Source of the DNA: Wolfiporia cocos
Lineage: Eukaryota; Basidiomycota; Agaricomycetes; Polyporales; Phaeolaceae
Assembly: GCA_029448655.1 (NCBI GenBank)
Contig: JACCLO010000011.1
Coordinates: 2,480,001 to 2,544,000, forward strand
Direction of reading: 5' to 3'
Length of the DNA stretch: 64,000 nucleotides
This document shows positions 13,340 to 22,930 of the stretch, one piece after another. A model generated the notes under the pieces. The model worked only from the letters and a program-made list of their open reading frames with translations, had not been told where the DNA came from and ran no database searches. Numbering within the stretch: position 1 is the first letter of the stretch; every line of letters begins with the position of its first letter. Both the position numbers and the translations under genes were made by a program.

Positions 13340-13440
13340 GAAGGAGATGAAACGACCCCAAACGGGACGACGCGAGAATGAAACGGGGCGAGATGAGATG
13401 ACATGAAATGAAACGCGGCAAAAATGAAATGAACGGGTCC
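13340..13440. repeat. purine-rich degenerate (GAAAT/GAAAC) tract
   Basis: The plus strand is a run of imperfect 5-6 bp units built from atgaa, gaaac and gatga, interrupted by CG-rich bases. It is a strong strand-asymmetric polypurine tract in an otherwise CG-alternating region. It could be a triplex-prone or low-complexity relic. Confidence 0.6.
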
Positions 13441-16400
13441 GCGTCCGCCCCCACACTGCACCCTGAAGCTGAAGCGGCACCGGCGTGCGGGGTATGGGGT
13501 GTGGGGCAGTGCGCGTCCCGCGCGGCGAGGATCGCCGTTCATCGGTCGCCGCCCGCCGCGTTCATTCCGCCGTCGGGCACGCACCACCAACGGATGCCAA
13601 CCCTGCGTCCTGGCCGCGGGCGCTGCGTCCGTGACGGACACGCACACGCCGGCTGCCCACGTCGACGCGGGGAAGCCGGCCGCGGGCGCACATTCGAGTC
13701 GTGCGCGGCACGCCGCACAGGAATATCATCGCTGCGCCGCGCCGCGCGGTGTGATTGGGGACGGCGCGCGCCTCGCGTGTGTCCCGTCCTGCCACAGGCG
13801 AATATCGCGCGTGCCTGCGCCCATAGCAAGGCAGTGGCGCGGCCTCGCGACGCGCCGAAGCCCGTCCGCGCGTGGGCACAGGCACCCAGATGCATACCGC
13901 GATGTGGGGCCCTGCGATCGCCGCCGGGCGCGCTCGTGGGTGGGTGGATGGGTGGCGAGTGATTGGCGCGACGAAGCCCGCGGCGACCAGGCCCAGATAC
14001 AGCAGCGGCCCTCGGCCTGTCCATGTACGCCTTCTGCACACCATACGTGCCCCGCTGTGCGTTCTGCATTCAGTGCAGCTGCAGCAGCCGTCTGGCAAGC
14101 TCCCGCTGTCACACCCTAGAACGCACGCCGGGCGCCTCCTGCGCCTGGCCCCGCACAACCCGTCACGCGGCCGCGCCGGGACGGCGAAACGCAGGGCTAT
14201 ATCGGGCGCGGGCGCACACCCGTGACCAGCCACACCTCGCCCTCCGCGAATGAGCACCACGCGAACCCAGACAGCTCCACCGCACGAGCACTGCAGCGGG
14301 TGCTCCGCGCGGGCACGATCGAGCTAGATTTCGCCGGCGCGGTCATCTGCGCTGCCGTGTCGCGGGCCGAGCAGGACGTATACATGTAAAGAGCAGGCGG
14401 TGGGACGGTCGAGGCCTGCGCGCGTCGCCTTTGTATTGTATGGCTGCAGGCCAGAGCCCGATGTATGCGCGCGCAGACCACGCGCGGCGCCTGGTGCCGC
14501 AGGCAGCTGACCGCGAGCCGTCTGCGGCGGGCAGCCGCGCGCACGTCCGCCGTCGGTCATCGCCTCTTGTCCCCGCACGTCCGCAGGCGCGCCTTTGAAT
14601 TAAAATTGGGGTCGAGGCGTGCGCGCGCCCGGGAGACGTCTGTTGGATGTGGGAATTCGCTGCGGCCAGAAGACAGTCAGTGGGCACGCGGAGCGGGCAT
14701 ACGACCCACCCATTCATTCGAAGCCGCTGCATGCGCTCTGCCGTGCACGCAGCCGTCGAAGGATCATATTCAAGCGTCGATTATACATCGATGCAGCACT
14801 GATACAGCAATGAATCGCGGGCGAGGTGCCATCGTCATCGCGGGGCGTTGGAGCCCGCAGGGGTTGGGCAGGATATGGGCTCGACATCCCTGTGCGGGGC
14901 ACGGGCATATTACGTGCAGACGATCTGGGGCTTCATAAAGCGCACGGCGATCAGACCACTCAATTGCGCGCGTTCTCGCGGGATTCGCTCGCGCAGCGGC
15001 TCCCACCTTCGGGAACGGCGGCCTTGGCCCGCGCGCGACGACCAATGTCCGCATTCGCCCGCACTGGGACGCTGATGTCACGCGGCCTGGGCCCGGCGAG
15101 CGCCCCGACGAAGGCCCCTGCGATGCTAGACGAAGCACGCCCTCCTCCGCACCGTCCCCGCACTCGCGATCACGACGTCATCGATGCGCGCTGCGTCCAG
15201 GCTGCGCGGCATGCCTCGCGCGGATCAGCAGCAGAGTCTGCGGGCAGCTCCCGTCCGCTGGCGAGCAACGTCGTCACGCGCGCGCCCGATTGGGAGTGCA
15301 TCTCGCCCGGCGGGGCACGCTCGGGCAGCCGTGACGGCATCCCCGCGCGATCGCACCATCGCTGACACGGCGCCGGCGCCCTGTGTCAGCAAGTGCGACA
15401 GGACGCGAGTTGGCCCGGCATTCAAGCTAGGAGCGGCCTGCGCCACGCCCGCTGCAGATTGCCAATTGACTCGCCGGCCCGCCGTGCGTTAGGACAGCGG
15501 GCATCCCCGCTGGGGCGGTCCGGGCGGGGACGCTGGTGGGCGTCCACCAGGGCCTGGCGCCCGGACGAGCGACGGCGGGGACGTCCGCCGTGGGGAGCGC
15601 ACCTGCGAGCGTGCGATCCGTGGCCGGAGATGCATGGCGTAACATGACGCAGCGCGGTGTTCGCGAAGGCGGGAGATGCAGATGTGTGTGCAGCGTGCGG
15701 CCGAGCAGGAGCAGAGCACTGTAACGGGCAGCGCGCCGACGTCATTCGATCGGGCAGCGAGAATCGGCTGGGCAGGCGTCGAGCATGCGCAGATGCAGGA
15801 AGGAAGGCTCGAAGCACTGGCAGGAGATGAGCGGAGCACGTTCCAAGCAGCAGATCCACGAGCAGAGAACATCGCAGCACACGAGCAAAGAACGTTCCCC
15901 GCACGACCAGGAGCATCGATATCATCGTGAGCTGGCAGGGAGCAGCGCGCGCACGAGGAACCCGTCCGTTCGCGTCATCACATGTAACACCAGCGATCAA
16001 TGTTCCAGCGCGCGCGCACGCCAGCCTCGAAGGTGCCAGAACGCCGCAGCCCGCACCGCACGGCGACGAAGCACGCATCGCGCATCGCCCGCGGGGATCG
16101 CTCGCCGACGATCCTGGCCTGCCAGCCGCGCAGCACCGCGAGCAGCGGTGCCCGGCCGCCCCGCTCCGCCCCGCATCCCGCAGGGCCCACGGGCCCACCG
16201 GGGCAGCCCCAGAACGCGCAGGCCTGGAGTGCCCTATCGCGCCTCGCGCCCCGTCACAGCGCGCTAGCTATATACGTCTGCAGCTGCAGATTGCAGAGAC
16301 CCGCCCGCTGTGGCGCGCGGGGGCCGCCCCGCGCGGGAGCCCGGGTCGCCAGCGAGAGCAGGGACGACGGATGAAGCTTGAAGGCCGGTGGTGTCTGCGG

Positions 16401-16816
16401 CGGCGCGGGCTAATCTTGTCTTGTCTCCCTCCGAGCGTGCGCAGCACAAGGAAATAGGGGCGCTGAGTAAGCTCCAACGTCTGAGCAGGATCGTCGTGCG
16501 CAGGCAGGGTCGGACGGGCGGACACGTCGAGTGCAGCCTAGCGCTAGCAAGGCGACGTACGAGGACACGCAGGGATCGCCAGGGCCGACGCGGAGTCGCG
16601 TGTGATGGCGAGAGGACACAGGCTCCGCGCATCCCAAAGAGCCAGCGCAGAGGAGCACCTGCGTCGCTCGCGTCGCGCGGCTGCCGGCGGCAGTGCGCAC
16701 CGGATCCGCTCGCCTGGTCCGTCCGCCGCGGTTCACGCCCGCCGCCGACGCGACGCGGTTTCACGCTTCACCTGATGATCTCGAGGAAAAAAAAGACAAA
16801 AGCAGAGGCGACCCGC

Positions 16817-16852
16817 TGTGACAAGACCGAGAGACGACAAGACCGAGAGACG
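16817..16852. repeat. 16-bp direct repeat, two units
   Basis: The sequence acaagaccgagagacg occurs twice in immediate succession, followed by a partial third similarity. It sits in a purine-rich patch just downstream of an A-run at about 16785-16800. Confidence 0.7.
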
Positions 16853-17560
16853 AGACAGGGACAAGGCCCGCGCACGCGTGCGCGGCGGCCCGGGCGAGGG
16901 GCAAGGGGCAAGTGGCACCGACAAAGCCGCCGCGCCGCGCCTCGCCGCGTGCAACGTGATGGCGGCCCGGCGCGCGTTCCTGCCCTGCCCCAGCGTATCT
17001 GCATCTGCGCCCGTCCGTGTCCCCATCGGGCCCGCGCGCCGCGAAACCGCGCTGTCCCACCCCAATCGGGCACGCCCCTCGCCCGCGCGGTCTGGGCCCG
17101 CCCGCCGCGACAACACAACAGGCGAGTGGCCTTGTGCGCGAGGAATGCAATGATGGCGACGGGCGCGCGATCTGCTATCCTATCATTACCCTGCGAGTGC
17201 AGAGGCTAAACGCCGCGCCCGCGCGGGCCTAGAGCCGCGCGCAGGACGGGGGTGCGAGCACGGACAAAGGGGCCGACGGACGAGGCACACAAAGGCAGGA
17301 CAATCGGGCCCTCGTATAGGAAGGACGTCGCAGCGCCGGCCCTGCCCCGCGCCCCGCGCCCAGGCCCGCTGCGGCGGTCCGCGCGCACGGCCAATCAGCG
17401 CGCGCGCGCAGCGCGGGGGTGGCGCAGGGTCGCCCGAGAACTGAAGAAGAGAGAGAGTCTATCAGGCAGCGCGTCCGCGGCTGCGTTCGAGGGTCCAGAA
17501 CGCGCCGCTTCGAGTAGGGTAGTGCCCTCTGCTGCGCCCTCGCTCACACGCGGCGGCCTG

Positions 17561-18372
17561 CTGCTTCGTCAGAGTGGTGCGGCCCAAGTGTGCAGAGAAT
17601 GAGAGTGTCCAACGGCGCGTGTATATTGCCAGTGATAGGTCCCACAGTATGTCTACAGTAATCGTACAAGTCCCAGGTCACAGTGAACAACGTACAGTGT
17701 GCCATCCAAAAGTCCCAGAGGTACACGAGCACACGAGCAGCCAAGATGCAAGATATGTCTCCATGCGAACGATTCCATTGCTCAACTACGAACAGTACGA
17801 CGAGGTCCAACAGCCCTGTGCATTACCCATGCGAGACACCAACCCAGAGAGTAAGAGAAAACCACACTAAAAGTAACTAAGAATAAAGAAAACGAGGGAC
17901 GTATGGCAATGCGCTACTGTACAACATGCTCAACGGAACGAACGGCACGGATGAGTGCGAGAAGAACGAGACGTGTTAGGATGGAGCGCGGTCCATGAAC
18001 GTATAGTAGCGTGCTGAGGCGCAAGCGGATGTGTGTGCGATGTGTTGAGGCGATGATGCGAGCGATGTGCTGGTGGTACACGAAAACAAGACAGCGACGG
18101 CGGTATCGTACATATGTTACAGTGTGGTCCGGGACCAGGCTTTTGTGCGCGGCGCGCGCGGCGAATAGGCGGGGCTAGAGTAGGCGTTGCGCGGCGCGCG
18201 GGTGTAAGGTAGCGGCATGAGCGGATACGGCCAATGAGGAATAAGTCAAGCGTGAGCGTCGTGAGGGTATGTCGTCGAGAGGTATCAGCGATGCGGATAT
18301 CAATGCGATGCAAGGCGGTGCAATGCGGACGGGCGGTGTGGGGCGGTGCGGGGGGACGACGGGCGCGGGCGA
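17561..18372. other. flank downstream of the Ecl1-like gene
   Basis: Composition falls back toward normal here. On the minus strand this is immediately downstream of the Ecl1-like stop codon, so it probably holds that gene's 3' UTR and polyadenylation region. The overlapping plus-strand ORF (17574-17870) has no domain. Confidence 0.4.
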
Positions 18373-20141
18373 CTAGCGCGCCGCGGGGAACAGGAACAGA
18401 CGCTTCAGCGGCTCGACCACCTCGACCTCGACCTCGACGTCGCGCTCCTCGCCGTCGACGATACGGCGCTCGATGCGCTTCTCCATCTTCGGCACCTGCA
18501 GGATCGGGAATGTCATCCTGTCGTCGGCATAACTCCAGGAGCGGGCTACACAACGGCGACGTCAGCCCGGCTCGCTCCGTATCAGGTAACGCGAAACTCA
18601 CTCTGAGGCTTCACCTGCTGCGTGCTCGGCAGCGACGACGACGGCCACATCGGATGCATCGTCATGTCCGCCTCCGTGGTGCGGCTGTCCGCAGTCTCGA
18701 CGCTCGTGTCGCTGTTCTGGCGGCTAAGCGGGCTGCGCCGTCGGCCGAGGCCGCCGTAGAACCCCGCGGAGCTGTAGCTCGAGCTCGTCTCGCTCGACAT
18801 CGTCAGGTTCGACGGCGTCCGCGTCATCTTCACGTCCGGGACGAGCAAGCGGCCCTCCGCGCCCGGCTTGACGAGCGAGAACTCCTTCCGCCGCGGCGCG
18901 GTGCACACCGGCAGCGAGCGCGTCGAGCCGGTCGGCGATGTCGGGCGCGCAGACGCAAGCGATGCGCGCGAGTCGGACCGCTTCGCGAAGAGCGGGTACT
19001 TGCTGTACAGCTCCTCGGCCTCGGAGCGCGAGCGCGTGCCCATCCCGCGTGGAGGCTGCGGCTGTGTGGGGAGCGCCGACGCGGACGCCGACGCGCTGTC
19101 GAGGCTCACCGCCGCGGTGCTGAGCGTCGAGTACACGCCGCGCGAGCGGTGCGAGCTCGCGACGAAGCCCTTGTACGCGCTCGTCACGGACTCGTCCGTC
19201 GGGCGCGTCTTGGTGAAGTCCTGCGGCGGCGCGAAGCCGTACACGCTCGCGCGCCACGCCTGCGAGCCGTCGGTCCATCCGGGGATCGGCTTCCGCTCCT
19301 GCTTCTCGACGGTACCGTAAAGCGTCTTCTTCGCGGGCTCGGGCTTGAGCGTCTCCGTGATGCGGCGCGAGGCCATCATGATCCCCGAGTTGTAGTCCTC
19401 GAGCGACGAGTGCTTCTCCTCCGTCTTGGGGCGCAATTGCGGCGCGCGGTGCGGCTGGGCCGGAAGCTCAGGGTAGAGCTTCCTGAGCGCGGCGTACGCG
19501 CTCGGGATGGGCGTGTCGTCGCTGCCGAGACACGACGACATGAGCGACGTCTGGGAGCCAAACGACGCGCCGCTGTCGCTCTCGTCGGGACTCGAGAAGT
19601 CGGAGTAGGAGTTGTGCGGGACGGGGGGCATCGGAGGCGAGACGCAGCGCTCGGGGTTGTAGTCGAGGCCGACCTGGCCGGCGCGGAGGTCGGCGAGGCG
19701 GCACTCGTCGGAGCAGTACATGGGGACGGGGGACTGGTCGATGACCGTGCGGTGGCGCACGGGGCCCGTGGGGCGCGTCATGGAGGGCTCGACGTCGGCG
19801 GCGGGCGCGGGAGGCGAGGGCTTCTTCGCCTCCTTGACCGTGTCGCTGCGCTTGATGCCCCCGTTGGGCTTCACGCGGCCTGTGCCGTGGACGAGCCCGC
19901 CTCCCCTGCGGGGATTGCCAGTCTTGGTGCGGGGCAGGCGTGCTGCCGGCGCGTCATCCTGGTTTTTGGAGTCTGGGGTGGGGTCAGACGGGCGGCGCGG
20001 GGGAAAGACGCGCGACATACCTGAGGTAGGGGAGCTCGGTGGCGGGGCCGGGGGCTGGATGGGGACGTAGTAGCGCTTGGGGAGGATCTCCCTGCTGCAG
20101 CTGGGGCAGACGGTAACGTGGAAGCCGATTTCCGTAGCCAT
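18373..20141 (-). CDS. Ecl1-like (life-span regulatory factor) zinc-site protein
   Basis: Two exons: 20141-18602 and 18545-18373, with a 56-nt intron (18546-18601, donor GTGAGT). They join to 1713 nt (570 aa) in frame. Near the N-terminus is a C-P-S-C pair (residues 12 and 15). The second pair is in MYCSDECRLADL (Cys143, Cys147). This CxxC plus YCSxxCR arrangement is the hallmark of the Ecl1 family, small zinc-binding regulators that extend chronological lifespan in fission yeast. The long Ser/Pro/Arg-rich middle is typical of basidiomycete relatives and probably disordered. The last exon encodes a conserved-looking acidic/basic tail (VEVEVEVVEPLKRLFLF). A TATA-like TATATAG lies on the minus strand only about 35-40 nt upstream of the ATG, implying a very short 5' UTR. 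It is the only gene inside the GC island. The Ecl1 assignment rests on the Cys pattern. Confidence 0.78.
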
Positions 20142-22930
20142 GGTGGGTGGGGCAGAAGGGCTCGGAGGCGAGACTATATAGGAAGGCAGGAGGTTGGTCC
20201 CAGACGTAAGGCGGCGACGGGCCGGGGGCCGCAGAGGAGGCAGAGGATGGTGGCCGTTGTGGTGTGGCCTGGGGGAGGAGGCTCGAGGACGGGGCTGGCT
20301 CAGAGCGCTGGGAGGGTGGGGAAGATGGACGGGACGGGGCAGCAGCGTAGATTATTTATCGGTGTGATCCTTGTCGCTCATGGGTGGCATCGCGTCCAGG
20401 CCCCACGATTGGTCCCATTTGGGGCATGCGTGACACCCGTCACGCCGCGATGCATACCTCAGGCGCCAGGGTCGTGCCGGTAGGCGAACGCACCCGTCGA
20501 ATTCGGAATTGCCATGTAACGCCTCGCGTCGAAAACGTCATCCCCACGCGCGCATGGAGATGCCCGTTATTGGTCCGTTGGTCACCGGCCCATCGGCGTC
20601 CGCGTCGCCGGCCCAATCACCGCGCGGCCATGTCGACCGCAGCAGTATTTTGCCCAGCCCAGACCGCCGCTTAGCACACCTCCGTTTGCGATCGTATCTA
20701 TTGCAACCCTAATTCTCTTGCACGATTGGCTGCCGCCTCTCCCGCCACAGTAGCCGCTCTTACGTCTGCGCTGACGGCCAATCAGCGATGGCGGGTCACA
20801 AGGCGTCGCCTCTGTCTGCGCCGCTGTCCGCGACCCGGCTCCTGCTCGCGAGAAGATCCTCGGCGGCGTGCGCCTATGCCCGACTCAGCCACTCCGCCAC
20901 CGCGATGCTGCCCGGCGTCAGAGCCCGAGGTCCAGCCCCGGACTTTCCTATTCCAAGCGAGCGCGGCCTTGCCAAACGCGGACGCGCGCACAAGAAGCAC
21001 ATGCCGTGCGTGCCTATCTCTACGCCCGATCGCGCCCCGAAGATCTTGATTCCAGCCACGGTTCTCTCCGCGCCCCGCGCGCCAATCAGTCCGCCCCGCG
21101 CTGATTGGCCCTCGCCCGGACGCCCGCCCCCCGTCCGGGTCGCTCCCGACGCCGCCTTCGCCGCCGCCACCGCCGCCCTGCGTGCGTCGGGCGCGGCCCG
21201 CAGGCCATGGCGCGCAGTCACGACACGTGCGCGCCTCGCCCCGTGTCTCGTTCGTCCTCGTGCATCTGCATCGCCATCGCTATTATCATGCAGCCATCAC
21301 TTCTGTTTGTCTCGGACGTCCACGGTCACTGTCTCCACCTCGTTTCCATATGTCCTGTTGTCTGCCACGCGCAGCGATCCTGGGATCATCGCACTTTCCG
21401 ATCTCGTCCATCGCATCGTGCCTCTTCATTCCACGCCACATTTCATTTCGTATCACATGTTCCATCGCCCGCCACGCCGTGGCTGCTTCCCGCTGCGATT
21501 CGTTCTTCCTGATAAATCTCCGAATACCCGTCCATTATCCAACCCCATCGCGAGCTTGTGTGACCTCGATGCACGCGATAGCACCGGCCCAAGTGTGCGC
21601 CTGACCAGCTCGGCCCGCCCCGCCGCACTCGCCTTCTGCCTTCGCCACACCGGGCGCCTGCGCTAGCAAGCACGATCTGCACCGGTCATGATGCCGTCCA
21701 CCTCTATGCGTCAAGCTAACACGCAGTGGCGCGACACGCTCTCGCCACGCGCTCGCGTGCCGGCGAAGTCCAGCCAAATGCGGCAGCCTCGGGCCCGGGC
21801 TTAGGAGGCTCTCTTGCGTCAACAATTCAGTCTGCTGCCAGTACGCACGTCCAGCGAAGACACAATAGGCTGCCTTCCGCCGTGCCTCGCGTTCTGCACG
21901 CGTCGATCCAGCGCACCCTTCCGTGCGCGGCGCGGGACGGCGACGCGCCGCACGCGTAACGGTTGCGTAAGTAGACGGGCTGCTGCGTGATTCGCGACGC
22001 GTGCGTCTAGCCCGCGGAGTTCGGGCCACACACGGCGCGTCGACGCGACGACGCGACGGCGCACCGTGCGTGCCGCGCACACCGATGATGCACTGATCCC
22101 CGGCGATCCCACCGCCAGTCTCGCCGCGCTGACAGAGGAGGGCAGGCCGCCGCGCATGGGAGCTCGCGGAGCCGCAGGCCTTTGATCGCTGATGCGCATC
22201 TCGCGTGCGCGCACTGGCATCGTCTCCGGTCACGCCGCAGATCAGCCCGTCATGATCTTCGTCGGCACGCGGCCACTGCGGCGCACGCCCGGCCTGGCGC
22301 AGCGCGTCGCATGGCGACACCACGCGCCGCGCGCGACGCGACGGGCCTGTACGTGTACGCGGGCGAATCGCGGCGCGCGGCGCCGGCTCGCGTCTCGGCG
22401 GCGGCCCCCGCAGCCAATGGAGAAACTATTCCTCCCGGAGAGCACTTGATTTCGCCGCGCGGCGCGCGCCCAGACTCTACGCTCGTTGAGGCGGCGCCGC
22501 GGGCGCACCGTGCGCACGGCCCTCGCCCAATCGCGCAGGGCGCATTGCACACCGTGGCAGGGGGTGCGTGTGTGCGTTCTGGGAATCGCGCTGCTCTCCC
22601 AGGGACGAGGCATCAGCGGCGCACACGCAGAGTCCCTGCAGAACACACGCAAGCTCGCGCTGCCACGGTCCCCGATCCGAATTGTAAAAAGCCTGTCGTC
22701 TGTGCCCGCGCGAAGTCGCGAAGCCGCACCTTTTTGCGTCGTCGCGGCGCACACCGTCGCGGCACGCGCAAGATGATCAGCTCCTGACATAATCGCACGT
22801 CCTCTTCCCACCGCGAAGCAACAGCCTGTGTGCGCACACCGTGCAGCGCCGAACAGACCGCGAGCGACGTGCGCGCATGGAACAGCTGACCCGCCAGTTT
22901 CTCCGGGGCGCGCGGATTGCGGCCGCACTC
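20142..22930. other. GC- and CpG-rich gene-free island, right arm (promoter side of Ecl1-like gene)
   Basis: Composition resembles 9.5-17.5 kb: CpG-rich, with ORFs in all frames and no domain. CCAAT or ATTGG boxes occur near 20411, 20568, 20610, 20730, 20780, 21084, 21104, 22412 and 22526. A pyrimidine-rich patch lies at about 21370-21480. It includes the 5' region of the Ecl1-like gene. Confidence 0.6.
20174..20180 (-). promoter_or_regulatory. TATA-like box of the Ecl1-like gene
   Basis: TATATAG on the minus strand lies 33-39 nt before the ATG at 20141, in otherwise very GC-rich sequence. The position is plausible only if transcription starts almost at the start codon. Confidence 0.4.

Larger units (their letters stand above)
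9530..17560. other. GC- and CpG-rich gene-free island, left arm
   Basis: For about 8 kb the sequence is strikingly rich in G+C, CpG and alternating CG/CA runs (for example around 11690-11870 and 13015-13035). Long ORFs occur in nearly every frame on both strands at once, as expected from GC-driven stop scarcity. None has a recognisable domain, the usual short introns or a consistent reading frame. CCAAT/ATTGG boxes recur, for example near 10459, 11275, 12940, 13960, 15045, 15290, 17062 and 17392. There is an 11-C run at 10367-10377 and a GA-rich tract at 13340-13440. It may be a giant CpG-island-like regulatory region, a source of noncoding RNA, or an unusual composition domain. I see no mobile-element ends. 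Confidence 0.6.

Noticed and set aside
9620..17210. Dozens of 60-273 aa ORFs on both strands in the GC island
   Set aside because: They overlap in all frames at once, are Arg/Ala/Pro/Gly-rich as expected from GC composition, and show no domains or intron structure.
9530..17560. Island as horizontally acquired high-GC bacterial DNA
   Set aside because: Bacterial DNA would show single-strand dominant coding frames with recognisable proteins; none is present.
18234..20024. 596-aa plus-strand ORF
   Set aside because: It is the antisense shadow of the Ecl1-like gene in GC-rich DNA; the minus-strand protein has the zinc motifs and a frame-preserving intron.
20788..21666. 292-aa plus-strand ORF upstream of the Ecl1-like gene
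   Set aside because: Low-complexity Arg/Pro/Ala/Ser translation without any domain, in a region where every frame is open.
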